64,000 bases of DNA. It comes from Actinomyces graevenitzii C83 (GTDB lineage: Bacteria; Actinomycetota; Actinomycetes; Actinomycetales; Actinomycetaceae). A program made the translations under genes and the position numbers. Location: NCBI RefSeq assembly GCF_000239695.1, contig NZ_JH470338.1, positions 523,958-587,957 on the forward strand, written 5' to 3'. Each line of letters opens with the position of its first letter. Position 1 is the stretch's first letter. Below the pieces are notes generated by a model that searched no databases, had not been told where the DNA came from, and worked only from the letters and a program-made list of their open reading frames with translations. Shown here piece by piece: positions 1-9,528 of the stretch.

Positions 1-3000
1 CCTCAACCCAACCATCAACGCTTACGCGCAGGGAGGGCTGCTTGGCGGCTAGCTGCTCTAGGTCAGCGCGCAAATCCACGGTGTGGTCCAGGTGGACCGC
101 GCCCAGCAGACCTTCAATCAGCGGCATGCCATCTTCAACTACCGAACCGAGGCAGGCGTATACCACCGGCCAGCACGGGCCTAGCAGGGCGTCAGGGACG
201 ATAGCGGCAGCGGAGAGGGTCTCAGGCAGAGCGTCAGCGGTAACCGCGCCGTGGTCGTAACCCAGCGTGGAGGCCAGGGTGAAGGTGTCGTGAACGGTGC
301 CGAAGGGCTGGTTGGCTACCTTGCCGTTAGCGTCAAGGGCACCAGCGACGGCGCTCTGGACGGCAGGCAGGGAGGTGATGTGGTCACCAACAATGGACAC
401 GTTACCCACACCGGCGGTGTTAACCAGCAGGTCACCCATGGTCTGGGAGATACGGCTGGGGTCTACCTCGGGGGCAGCTCCATCGGAGGTACCGTCCAAA
501 CGCAGCGGCACTACCAGGCGACGCACGGCGTGGATCTGCTCGCCACCAGGTAGGTCATCCCAGTGGGTGTCGAGCTTAATGTCTAGGTCGTAGGCGTCAG
601 CGGCCACGTCGGGGCGGGCCACTACCTGGTAAGCGTCGCTAGGCAGAACCACAGCGGGGTTGGTGGTCAGGTGACCGTTCCACACTACGTGCGGGGTGGA
701 GCGTACGAAGGCGTTAACGTCAGCTACCGGGCGGGAGCCAACTGCCTTACCGTCGCATTCACCTAGGCGGGCGGCGGCATCTACCGGGTCAACCCCGGCG
801 GCTAGCAGAGCCTCTACCGCAGCGGTTTCGAAGCGGCCTAGCAGGTGACCAACAGGCTCGTTAATGGTGGTAATACCAGCTACGGACACCGGGCCAGGAA
901 TGATACGTACCTGGTCAGCGGTGTAGCGCGGGTCCTGGGACTGCCACAGTGAGTCGGTGCCCCACCAGCGCAGAATGTCGGCGTCAACTACGGGCACGAA
1001 CGGCACCGGCTTGGGGTGCTTGCGGCACAGGTCAACGAACCAGGCGGCGTCTGCCGGCTCCACCAGGGTGGTGTCCGCAGCCGGGTAGGCTTCGGCTAGA
1101 CGGGCAATGGCGGCGTCGGCGTCCAGTACGGAGTCTAGATCCGGGAATAGGGTGACAATCTGGCCGTGGTCGGCTTCGCTTACACGAGCCTCAATGCGGT
1201 GCAGCAGGTCTAGCAGGCGGTCAGCCCAGTCCAGGTCAGCCCAGTAGTCGGCGGGCTTGGTGGCCTCGGGACGAGCCGAGGCGGGAGCTACACACAGCTG
1301 TGCGTAGCGCTTAGCCCACTGCAGGTAGCTCATGGACTCCATGTCGCCAAAGTAGGGCTTGGCGGTGTGGGATAGGGCCTCAATCATTTCGTCGCGGCGA
1401 GCAGCCATCAGCTTTTCGTCGCCAGCCAGCTCCTGGATCAGGCGCGAGGCCTTAGCCGAGGAGTTGTCAATTTCGTATAGGTCAGCGCGCAGGTGGCTTA
1501 GACCCGAAGTCATACCACCGGCAGACTTACCGGAACCAACCCAGCCACCATTGTCGCTGGGGGAAATTCCGGGGGTGTCAACCAGCAGCTGCTTGACGTC
1601 GTCGTTGGTCTTAGCTTCCAGGCAGGTCATAGCGGCAGAACCCACAAACACACCGTCAACCGGCATGGGAGCGGTGCCGTAGGCCAGGGCCCAGCGACCG
1701 GTGATGTAGTCAGCGGCGCGCTCAGGTTTACCGATACCACCACCGACGGTTAGCACCACATTGTCTACGGCGCGAATGGCGTCGTAGGTGGCCAGTAGCA
1801 TCGAGTCCAGGTCTTCCCAGGAGTGGTGTCCACCGGCGTGACCGTCTTCAATCTCAATGATGACGGGCATTTCGGGAACTTCGCGGGCAATTGCCAGCAC
1901 CTGCTTGATCTGGTCAACGGTACCGGGCTTAAGCGCAATGTAGGGGAAGCCCTCGTCGCGTAGGCGGCGCAGTAGCGGCACGGCCTCTTCACGCTCAGGA
2001 ATACCAGCGGTGATCACGATGCCGTCAATGGGGGCGCCGGCGGCGCGGGCACGGATCAGGGTGCGCTGGGTACCTAGGTGCAGGTTCCACAGGTAGCGGT
2101 CCATGAACATGGCGTTGAAGGCGGCGGTGCGTCCCGGCTCCAGAGCGGCTTCCAGGCCAGCCAGGTTACGGTTCAGCACCTCGGCGGTTACCTGACCGCC
2201 ACCGGCTAGCTCAGCCCAGTAGCCAGCGTTAGCGGCGGCAGCCACAATAGCCGGGTCCACGGTGGTGGGGGTCATACCCGCCAGCATGATGGCGCTGCGG
2301 CCAGTTAGACGGGTGAAAGCGGTGTCCAGTGACAGGCGCCCGTCGGGTAGACGACTCAGGTGCGGGGCGAAAGCGCTGCGGTCCACGGTGGGGGCAGGGG
2401 CGTAATCGCTGCGGTCGAGCTTGTCGATGCCAGCGCTGGTGCCGGCTACCACCACGGTAACGCCGGTGCCCTGCACGATGGCTTCGCTCATGCGGGCTAG
2501 TACCGCGCCGGGGCCTAGGTCGACGATCAGCTTGGCTTCAGCCTTGCCGGTGGCGTCGGTGCCTACCGCCTCGCGTACGGTGGCCGGCCAGTCGACGACG
2601 TCGGTCAGCACCGCCTGGGCCAGGTAGCGAGCCAGCTCGGGGTTGATACCACACCTGTTAGCCCACTCCACAGTGTCTTCGACAGCGCCTTCAAGCAGCG
2701 GGGAGTGGAAGGGGACGGTGGTGTCCAGGTACTCACAGATAGGAGCTAGGACCTCTCCCCCACGCAGGCGTTCTTTGTGTTCGCGCTCAGAGCGCTTAGC
2801 CGCAAACTCTAGGGCGGATACGGCAGCTTCCAGGTCTGCCGGGCGGCCGGAAAGGATGAAAGCAGCGCGGCCGTTGGTAACCCCAATGCTGATGTGCTCA
2901 CTTAGGCCAGCAGCGTTAAGTACCTGGTCCAGGGCCGCGCGCGGCACGCCACGCACCGAGAGCATGGGGGTGACTTCACCAATGGGACCCAGGTTAGCGC

Positions 3001-3526
3001 GGCGTACGCTGCGGGCGGCGGCGGCGCCAATCAGGCGGGCTACGGCGTGAATCTCAACTACTTCAGCGTTGTTTTCGCCGCGGTGGGCGCTGGCGGCGCG
3101 TAGCGACTCCAGTAGGGCCACACCCAGCATGCCCTGGGAGTGACCGATCACGGCGCGCGGACGCAGGCTGGAGTCAATCAGGTCAACGCTGGTGTGAGCG
3201 GCAGCCACCAGGGCAGCGTGCTGGGCTAGCAAAATACCGGGTACGGAAACCTCGGCGCCAGAGCCGGAGGTGACTACGCCACCCTCGTCATCCAGCATGC
3301 GCCCACCGGCAGGGGAAATGGTTAGCAGGTCGGTGGCCACCGGGGCCAGGCGGTCGCGTACAGCCTGGTCAACAGCTACTAGCTCGCTGGCTAGACGTGA
3401 ATCGGTGGCTACTAGGGACTCTAAAGTCTCACGCCACGGGGTAGCCTGACCGCCGAAAGAAACAATGAATGATTCACCTGCGTGCAGACGACTAGCGACT
3501 GATTGTTTAGCGCTAGTGGTAGTCAT
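1..3526 (-). CDS. fas: Type I fatty acid synthase, N-terminal part (runs off the left edge)
   Basis: This is the N-terminal third or so of a giant multifunctional fatty acid synthase that makes acyl-CoAs in the cytoplasm from acetyl-CoA and malonyl-CoA. I translated the open frame from ATG at 3526, preceded by AAGGAG, for about 1175 residues with no stop before the window edge. An acyltransferase active-site motif GHSQG lies at residues 128-132. A flavin-type enoyl reductase domain with GGGIGKPERAADY follows near residue 590. The later part fits the central and dehydratase regions of bacterial and fungal FAS I. The gene lies 89 bp downstream of the carboxylase subunit genes that supply malonyl-CoA, so accA-accD-fas is probably one operon. 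Family assignment is firm; the C-terminal domains (malonyl transferase, ACP, KR, KS) are outside the window. Confidence 0.93.
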   Translation of the reverse strand, partial: MTTTSAKQSVASRLHAGESFIVSFGGQATPWRETLESLVATDSRLASELVAVDQAVRDRLAPVATDLLTISPAGGRMLDDEGGVVTSGSGAEVSVPGILLAQHAALVAAAHTSVDLIDSSLRPRAVIGHSQGMLGVALLESLRAASAHRGENNAEVVEIHAVARLIGAAAARSVRRANLGPIGEVTPMLSVRGVPRAALDQVLNAAGLSEHISIGVTNGRAAFILSGRPADLEAAVSALEFAAKRSEREHKERLRGGEVLAPICEYLDTTVPFHSPLLEGAVEDTVEWANRCGINPELARYLAQAVLTDVVDWPATVREAVGTDATGKAEAKLIVDLGPGAVLARMSEAIVQGTGVTVVVAGTSAGIDKLDRSDYAPAPTVDRSAFAPHLSRLPDGRLSLDTAFTRLTGRSAIMLAGMTPTTVDPAIVAAAANAGYWAELAGGGQVTAEVLNRNLAGLEAALEPGRTAAFNAMFMDRYLWNLHLGTQRTLIRARAAGAPIDGIVITAGIPEREEAVPLLRRLRDEGFPYIALKPGTVDQIKQVLAIAREVPEMPVIIEIEDGHAGGHHSWEDLDSMLLATYDAIRAVDNVVLTVGGGIGKPERAADYITGRWALAYGTAPMPVDGVFVGSAAMTCLEAKTNDDVKQLLVDTPGISPSDNGGWVGSGKSAGGMTSGLSHLRADLYEIDNSSAKASRLIQELAGDEKLMAARRDEMIEALSHTAKPYFGDMESMSYLQWAKRYAQLCVAPASARPEATKPADYWADLDWADRLLDLLHRIEARVSEADHGQIVTLFPDLDSVLDADAAIARLAEAYPAADTTLVEPADAAWFVDLCRKHPKPVPFVPVVDADILRWWGTDSLWQSQDPRYTADQVRIIPGPVSVAGITTINEPVGHLLGRFETAAVEALLAAGVDPVDAAARLGECDGKAVGSRPVADVNAFVRSTPHVVWNGHLTTNPAVVLPSDAYQVVARPDVAADAYDLDIKLDTHWDDLPGGEQIHAVRRLVVPLRLDGTSDGAAPEVDPSRISQTMGDLLVNTAGVGNVSIVGDHITSLPAVQSAVAGALDANGKVANQPFGTVHDTFTLASTLGYDHGAVTADALPETLSAAAIVPDALLGPCWPVVYACLGSVVEDGMPLIEGLLGAVHLDHTVDLRADLEQLAAKQPSLRVSVDGWVE

Positions 3527-3615
3527 AAAAACTCCTTGTTTTCAAAGCTTGCAAATATCTCGTAGGGCATGCGCCCGGTGGAGTGCGCGTAGGGTTACGC
3601 CACTCTAAGTGGGCG

Positions 3616-5217
3616 TCACAAAGGCCCGTTGTCGTGTTTCTTTGCGCCGGCGCGGTGCACGTCTTGTTTGGCGAGCAACGCAGCCAGAGATTCGGCGATA
3701 ACCGTGCGAGTGTTTTCAGGCGCGATAACCGCGTCGATTTCACCCAGGGCCACAGCCTTGTCGGGGTTGATGACTTCATCGCTGTAACGTGCTAGCAGGC
3801 GTTCGTGTTCGGCCTGAGCCGCTTCACGTCCCTGGGTAGCTTCAATTTCAGCGAAGTGGCGGCGGTGAATGATACCCACCGCACCTGCCGCACCCAACAC
3901 CGCAATTTCGGCGCCAGGCCAGCAGAAGTTCAGGTCAGCTCCAATAGATTTGGAGCCCATAACAATGTAGGCACCGCCATAGGCTTTACGTAGCACTACG
4001 GTTACTAGCGGCACGGTGGCGGTGGCGTAGGCGTTGATGACCTTGGCGCCGCGACGAATAATGCCGGCGTGCTCCTGCTGAGCACCGGGGCGGTAGCCAG
4101 GTACATCCACGAAAGTCACTACGGGCAGACCGAAGGCGTCACAAAAACGCACGAAACGCGCCAGCTTCTCGGAAGCATCCACGTCTAGTGTGCCCGCATC
4201 GACCAGGGGCTGGTTCGCCACGATACCTACCGGGCGGCCCTCGATACAGGCCAGACCCACCACCACGTTTTGGGCGAAGTCTTCCTGGACCTGCACTAGC
4301 TCACCGTGGTCTACGATCGCGCTAACTACCTCGACGACGTCGTAGGGCTGACGGGTTGAGGCCGGCACTAGGTAGCCAACTTTTTCAGCAGCCTTAGCGT
4401 CAGCGGCGGCAGCCTCAGGCGGGTACTGGTAGCGCGGAGCTTTTTGCTCAGATGAGGAAGGCAGGTAAGCCAGCAGGGTACGTACCTGGGCTAGGGCGTC
4501 AGCCTCATCTTCAGCCACATAGTGCACCACACCGGTGACTGAGCCGTGAATGTCGGCGCCACCAAGTTCTTCCGCGCTAATGCGCTCACCGGTGGTGGCC
4601 CGCACTACGTCGGGGCCGGTGACGAACATGTGAGAAGCCTGACGGGTAGCGATCACAAAGTCGGTAAGTGCCGGTGAGTACACCGCACCTCCGGCGCAGG
4701 GACCCAAGATGACACTGATCTGGGGTACTAGACCTGAGGCGGCGCAGGTGCGGTTGAAGATACGTCCGTAGTAGCGCAGCGCCCCCACACCTTCTTGAAT
4801 CTTGGCACCGCCAGAGTCAATCAGGCCGATAATCGGGATACGCAGGCGTAGGGCGTCGTCGAGCAGACGCACTATCTTGTCGCCTTCAACTGAGCCCAGC
4901 GAACCACCCTGAACGGAAAAGTCCTGTGAGTACACGGCCACCTGACGCCCATCAATGGTGCCAAAGCCGGTAACCACACCAGAGGGCTTGGCGTTGGCGC
5001 CTACCCCGGAGCCACTGAACTGGCCTACCTCCAGGAAGGAGCCGTTATCTAGTAGCTGGTCGATGCGCTCGCGGGCAGTACCTTTGCCTTTGGCGTGCTG
5101 GCGCTGAGCGGCGTGTTCTTCGGCGGCGCGGGCCACTTGCTCGTGGCGCTCACGAAATTCTTTAGTGGCTGGGCAGTCAGCTAGGGACTGGCCCGGTTCT
5201 AGCTTAGGAGCGCTCAC
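3616..5217 (-). CDS. accD: Acyl-CoA carboxylase beta subunit (carboxyltransferase)
   Basis: A 533-residue carboxyltransferase of the AccD5/PccB family, which moves the carboxyl group from carboxybiotin to acetyl- or propionyl-CoA. The N-terminal half has the family sequence DFSVQGGSLG and the CoA-binding IDSGGAKIQEGV. The C-terminal half carries FVDVPGYRPG and the AYGGAYIVMGSK block. Length is usual for the family. The start is GTG and overlaps the stop of the upstream biotin carboxylase gene in the string GTGA, so the two subunits are probably translationally coupled. Because fas follows directly, malonyl-CoA supply for fatty acid synthesis is the likely main role, but the substrate (acetyl or propionyl) cannot be settled by eye. 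Confidence 0.93.
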   Translation of the reverse strand: MSAPKLEPGQSLADCPATKEFRERHEQVARAAEEHAAQRQHAKGKGTARERIDQLLDNGSFLEVGQFSGSGVGANAKPSGVVTGFGTIDGRQVAVYSQDFSVQGGSLGSVEGDKIVRLLDDALRLRIPIIGLIDSGGAKIQEGVGALRYYGRIFNRTCAASGLVPQISVILGPCAGGAVYSPALTDFVIATRQASHMFVTGPDVVRATTGERISAEELGGADIHGSVTGVVHYVAEDEADALAQVRTLLAYLPSSSEQKAPRYQYPPEAAAADAKAAEKVGYLVPASTRQPYDVVEVVSAIVDHGELVQVQEDFAQNVVVGLACIEGRPVGIVANQPLVDAGTLDVDASEKLARFVRFCDAFGLPVVTFVDVPGYRPGAQQEHAGIIRRGAKVINAYATATVPLVTVVLRKAYGGAYIVMGSKSIGADLNFCWPGAEIAVLGAAGAVGIIHRRHFAEIEATQGREAAQAEHERLLARYSDEVINPDKAVALGEIDAVIAPENTRTVIAESLAALLAKQDVHRAGAKKHDNGPL

Positions 5218-7061
5218 TGATCCTCCTTGTGTAGGTTAAGCAGCACGTCACCAGCACTGACGGTAGCGCCGGTGGCTACTCCCACTAGCTCCACTACGCC
5301 GGCATGAGGAGCCCGCACGTAGTTCTCCATCTTCATGCTCTCTAACACCACCAGCAGCTCGCCCTCTTCTACCTGCTGGCCGTCTTCTACCGCGATGCGG
5401 GTGACAATGGCCTGGATAGGGGCGGTAACGCAGCCGTCACTGACTTCCTGCACTGCGTTGTGGCCGCCGCGTGAGCCGCGACCGGCGCGTAGAGGCTGAG
5501 TGATGGAGCTGACCGGGGCGCTAGTGCCTAGCGGCCCTTCTACGGGCACGGCAATGGCGGTGGCAGTAAATAGGTCTGCGGGCACGCCCAGCTTTACACG
5601 GCGCCCGTCTACCTCGATGATTACTTCGCGGCGCTCTACCGGAGCGGTGGCGGCGCCACTAGCTGCAGCTGCCTGAGCGTTCTCGTCAATCAGGGTGGGT
5701 AGCAGCTCGTTTTCGATCCAGCGGGTGGTAACCGTGTAGTTTTCGGCTGCCTCGTGGCCGTCGACGACGGCGGTGAAAGCCGGGGATTTAAGAGCTGCTT
5801 CGTGGGCGCTTAGGCAAGTGGCTAGTCCCTCAATGGAGGTTTCGCGCAGGGCCCGTAGCGCCCGGGCAATAGCTGCCTGACGGGTGGGGCCGGTGATAAC
5901 CAGTTTGGCTAGCATCGGGTCAAAGAAGGGGGTGACCTCATCGCCAACGGCAATACCGGATTCAACGCGTACGCCGTGCCCAGCGGGCCAGTGCACCCCG
6001 GTGATGGTGCCGGTGGTGGGAGCTAGCGCGCGGGCGGGGTCTTCACAGGTGATACGCAGTTCAATCGAGTGGCCCTGCGCCGGCTTTAGCTGAGGTAGAC
6101 GCTGGCCTTCTGCTAGACGCAGCTGAATATCTACCAGGTCAGTACCTGAAACCTCTTCAGAGACGCAGTGTTCTACCTGCAGGCGCGGGTTAACTTCCAA
6201 GAACCACAGGTCGCCCTCATCGGTGTAGAGGAATTCGCAGGTACCCACACCTACATAGTTGACTGCTTCAAACAGGCGCCGAGAGTTTTCAACCAGTTTG
6301 TGCTCAATGTCTGCGGGAAGGAAGGGAGCGGGGGCTTCTTCAAGCAGTTTCTGGTTGCGTCGCTGTAAAGTGCAGTCACGTGTCGAAACCACTGCGAAGT
6401 TACCAAAGGTATCGCGGGCGCACTGGGTTTCTACGTGGCGGGCATGGGTGATGAACTTTTCGAGGATCTGGGTGACAGTGCCGCCAGCAGTTCCGGGGGT
6501 GGCAGTTTGGAATTCGTCCAGGGCCGGGGTGGTGTCTACTTCGTCGTCGTTGTAGAGCACGGTGATGCCGCGACCGCCACCGCCGTCGGTGCGCTTAAGG
6601 GCTACCGGGTAGCCGTAGCGGGCAGCGAATTCTTTAACCACGCTAGCTTCAGTTACGGCATCGGTGATGCCGGGGACTGGGTCGACGCCGGCACTCTCGG
6701 CCACCTGGCGGGCACTCATCTTGTCCCCCAGGGCCTCCATAGCTTCAGGGGACGGACCGATCCAGGTGATACCAGCATCAATTACTGCCTTGGCAAACTC
6801 AACGTTTTCAGCCAGGAAGCCATAGCCGGGGTGAATGGCCTGAGCACCCGTAGACTTGGCAAGTTCAAGTATTGCCTGCGCGTCGGTATAGCCGCTTCCT
6901 GCTGGCAATGCGTAGGCTTCATCTGCTAGCGCCGTTGCTGGTGCCGTTAGATCTTCAGCTGTGTACGGCAGGATTGATTTGCCGCCTCGATCCGCGATGG
7001 TACGCGTTACGCGCATCGCGATCTCAGATCGATTGGCAATCAAGATTCGATCCAGACTCAC
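5214..7061 (-). CDS. accA: Acyl-CoA carboxylase alpha subunit (biotin carboxylase plus biotin carrier)
   Basis: A 615-residue fusion of biotin carboxylase and biotin carboxyl carrier protein, the actinobacterial AccA3/BccA arrangement. It carboxylates biotin with ATP and bicarbonate. The N-terminus reads ILIANRSEIAMR; the ATP-grasp glycine loop GGGGRG is near residue 160 and the metal/ATP site FLEVNPRLQVEH near residue 300. The biotin attachment motif ESMKMEN begins at residue 574, so Lys577 is the expected biotinylated residue. The start is GTG with AAGGAAGG upstream. It overlaps accD by 4 bp and heads the accA-accD-fas group. The 209 bp upstream (7062-7270) hold no gene and should contain the operon promoter; I could not single out one. 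Confidence 0.93.
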   Translation of the reverse strand: MSLDRILIANRSEIAMRVTRTIADRGGKSILPYTAEDLTAPATALADEAYALPAGSGYTDAQAILELAKSTGAQAIHPGYGFLAENVEFAKAVIDAGITWIGPSPEAMEALGDKMSARQVAESAGVDPVPGITDAVTEASVVKEFAARYGYPVALKRTDGGGGRGITVLYNDDEVDTTPALDEFQTATPGTAGGTVTQILEKFITHARHVETQCARDTFGNFAVVSTRDCTLQRRNQKLLEEAPAPFLPADIEHKLVENSRRLFEAVNYVGVGTCEFLYTDEGDLWFLEVNPRLQVEHCVSEEVSGTDLVDIQLRLAEGQRLPQLKPAQGHSIELRITCEDPARALAPTTGTITGVHWPAGHGVRVESGIAVGDEVTPFFDPMLAKLVITGPTRQAAIARALRALRETSIEGLATCLSAHEAALKSPAFTAVVDGHEAAENYTVTTRWIENELLPTLIDENAQAAAASGAATAPVERREVIIEVDGRRVKLGVPADLFTATAIAVPVEGPLGTSAPVSSITQPLRAGRGSRGGHNAVQEVSDGCVTAPIQAIVTRIAVEDGQQVEEGELLVVLESMKMENYVRAPHAGVVELVGVATGATVSAGDVLLNLHKEDQ

Positions 7062-7270
7062 CGCTGCCCCTTCCTTGTACTCGACGGCCTAACCGTTATC
7101 GGTCAGGGGGGTCAGGCTAGCCGCCTTTCGCGGGAAGCTATGTAAGGTAGCTATGCCAAACCGTTATATACAAGGTTAAAGCCCCAAGAGCCATATGCCC
7201 ATTGTAGGATGCCTACAATATTCGAGAAACTATTTTTAGTAGCCCCTAATCTTGGCGAAATGGCGCCAAA

Positions 7271-7936
7271 TCAGCCACAAAGGTGGGTTGTAGCTAATTC
7301 GCGTAGGGTGTCAATCTCGCGGTGAGCATCTTCTGATTTGTAGACTGCCGACCCTGCTACGAACACATTTGCACCTGCCTCGGCGGCTCGTTCGATAGTT
7401 TTCCGCGAAACTCCGCCATCAATCTGCAGACGAATATCAAGATTGTCTTTACTGAGCAGTGCCCTGGCCTGAGCAATTTTAGGCAGCATAATGTCTAGGA
7501 AGCTTTGTCCACCAAAGCCCGGCTCTACCGTCATAATCAGCAGCATGTCGAACTCGCTGATCACGTCGGCAATTGCAGCTAGGGGCGTGGCCGGGCGCAG
7601 GGCAATACCAGCTTGAGCCCCAAGCCGATGTAGTTCACGGGCCAGGCGCACCGGCGCAGCGGTGGCTTCAGCATGTGCGGTTACAGTGTGGCAGCCAATC
7701 TCAGCGTAGGCCGGGGCCCAACGGTCGGCGTCAGTGATCATCAGGTGGGCATCGATAGGCAGTTTGGTGTTTTCAACCACCGCCTGGGCTACCGGCAGTC
7801 CCCAAGACAGGTTGGGTACAAAGTGGTTGTCCATAATGTCCACATGCACCCCATCGGCATTGTCGATACGCTGCAATTCGCTAGCTAGGTTGGCGATATC
7901 GCAGTTAAGGATGGAGGGGCTGATCTGCGCGCGCAT
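7271..7936 (-). CDS. rpe: Ribulose-phosphate 3-epimerase
   Basis: A 221-residue TIM-barrel enzyme of the pentose phosphate pathway that interconverts ribulose 5-phosphate and xylulose 5-phosphate. Visible family motifs are the N-terminal SPSILNCD, the metal-binding VDIMDNHFVPN, the HLMI strand, TVEPGFGGQ and the C-terminal phosphate loop ending VAGSAVY. I place the start at ATG 7936 because AGAAGGA lies just upstream and the protein then begins with the usual MRAQISPSIL. A longer frame opens at 7975 in the string TAATG that also ends rsmB, adding 13 residues of no family resemblance. Last gene of the rsmB cluster. Confidence 0.93.
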   Translation of the reverse strand: MRAQISPSILNCDIANLASELQRIDNADGVHVDIMDNHFVPNLSWGLPVAQAVVENTKLPIDAHLMITDADRWAPAYAEIGCHTVTAHAEATAAPVRLARELHRLGAQAGIALRPATPLAAIADVISEFDMLLIMTVEPGFGGQSFLDIMLPKIAQARALLSKDNLDIRLQIDGGVSRKTIERAAEAGANVFVAGSAVYKSEDAHREIDTLRELATTHLCG

Positions 7937-7974
7937 GGCTTTTTCCTTCTGGTTATTGGGTTTGTGGCTCGGCA

Positions 7975-9528
7975 TTAGTCACGCCGAATTAAGGCGCAGA
8001 ACATGGCGTCAGTACCGTCAGTGTCTGGCCATAGTTGTAGCATCTGCTGTTGGCAACCGCTGATGGGGCTTAGGCTTAGCTGGGCGGCTACTTCACCGGC
8101 ATTAAGCAAGCTGGCCTGCTTGAAGCGACGCAGCGCATCTTTAACCACCAGTGAGGTTTCTAAAACATGCGGGCTGCAAGTGACATAAGCCACTACTCCC
8201 CCGCTGCGTAGTGCGTTAAGGGCGCTTAGTAGCAGCTGACGTTGCAAGCTAGCTAGCTCGGCGACGTCGCTTTCTTGCTTACGCCAGCGTGACTCAGGAC
8301 GACGGCGCAGGCTACCCAGCCCCGAGCAGGGGGCATCCAGCAAGATGCGGTCATAGCTGCCGCTTTCCTGCTCACCAAAATCACGCCCATCACCGGTACG
8401 CAAGCTAACCACCCCACTAGGCAGGGCCTTAACCGAGTCAGCCACTAGCTTGGTGCGGTGGTGGCTGACCTCATTGGCCAGCAAAGTGGCGCCCCGCTGC
8501 GCGGCTAAAGCCCCCAGTAAAGCAGCCTTACCACCAGGTCCAGCGCACATATCCAGCCAGTTAGTGTCGCGTCCTTCTAGCGGGGCGTGGGCCAAAATAC
8601 CGGCGCACAGCTGTGAGCCTTCATCTTCTACTCCGGCGCGACTGTCACGGATAGCTTCAATCCGGCCTGGATCGCCGCCCCGTAAAGTCACTGCCCAAGG
8701 GGAAAGCCGACCCGGCTTAGCCCCTTCACCTACGCGGCTAGCTTGGTCAATTAGCTCCTTGGGGCTGATGCAGCCTGGGCGCGCGCAGGCACTAACCGCA
8801 GGCGGCTGATTATCTGCCTCCAACAAGCTGATCAGGTCACTTTCACTGCGCCCGTTAACGATCAAAGCCTGACGCAGTGCCTTAACAATCCAGCGCGGAT
8901 GAGAGTAACGCACTGCCAGCGCATCTACGTCACTGATCTGCTCCAAAGGGGTGGTGCCCAGATCAATTCCAGCATCCTGGGTTAGTACCTGCAGCCACTG
9001 CTGACCACTGCGTTCACTTACCCGACGCAAAACTGCGTTAATGAACTTAGCGGCCCCACCCCCGGCCACCTCACGGCCTAAATCCACCGCTGAGGACACA
9101 GCCGCATGGGCAGGAATCCGCATATCCAAAATTTGGTGGGCACCAAGGCGCAAAACATCTAGAACATCACCATCAATCTGCTCTACCGGCCGGTTAGTAC
9201 AGTGACCAATGATCGCGTCATAGCGCCCCTGCATCCGGCAGGTGGCATAAACCAGTTCTGTGGCCAAGGCGCCGTCACGCTTATCTAGACGCGCGCGGCG
9301 AATAAGTTTAGGTAGCACCAAGTTGGCGTAGGCGTCGTTTTCACGCACCGCACGCAGACAGTCAAAAGCGACTCGCCGCGCATTTACCGGAGCCAACTGA
9401 GAATCTTTAACGGGAGCCGCTTTAGTGCGGTTGTGCTTACCACCGGCGTTAGCGCGGCCGCGCTCGCGGCCTTGACCTCGGCGCTGGTTGCCGGAGTTAG
9501 AGCGCCCAAAGCTACCTTGAGAGCCCAT
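7975..9528 (-). CDS. rsmB: 16S rRNA (cytosine-967-C5)-methyltransferase
   Basis: A 517-residue Sun/Fmu-type RNA m5C methyltransferase. After a basic, glycine-rich leader of about 45 residues comes a NusB-like domain (about 50-190). The SAM-dependent domain has LDMCAGPGG at 325-333 and both catalytic cysteines: Cys401 in DAPCSG and Cys451 in VTCS. It uses SAM to methylate 16S rRNA at the position equivalent to E. coli C967. Its ATG shares a base with the fmt stop (TGATG) and its own stop runs into the frame leading to rpe, so fmt, rsmB and rpe are tightly coupled, as in other actinobacteria. Confidence 0.93.
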   Translation of the reverse strand: MGSQGSFGRSNSGNQRRGQGRERGRANAGGKHNRTKAAPVKDSQLAPVNARRVAFDCLRAVRENDAYANLVLPKLIRRARLDKRDGALATELVYATCRMQGRYDAIIGHCTNRPVEQIDGDVLDVLRLGAHQILDMRIPAHAAVSSAVDLGREVAGGGAAKFINAVLRRVSERSGQQWLQVLTQDAGIDLGTTPLEQISDVDALAVRYSHPRWIVKALRQALIVNGRSESDLISLLEADNQPPAVSACARPGCISPKELIDQASRVGEGAKPGRLSPWAVTLRGGDPGRIEAIRDSRAGVEDEGSQLCAGILAHAPLEGRDTNWLDMCAGPGGKAALLGALAAQRGATLLANEVSHHRTKLVADSVKALPSGVVSLRTGDGRDFGEQESGSYDRILLDAPCSGLGSLRRRPESRWRKQESDVAELASLQRQLLLSALNALRSGGVVAYVTCSPHVLETSLVVKDALRRFKQASLLNAGEVAAQLSLSPISGCQQQMLQLWPDTDGTDAMFCALIRRD

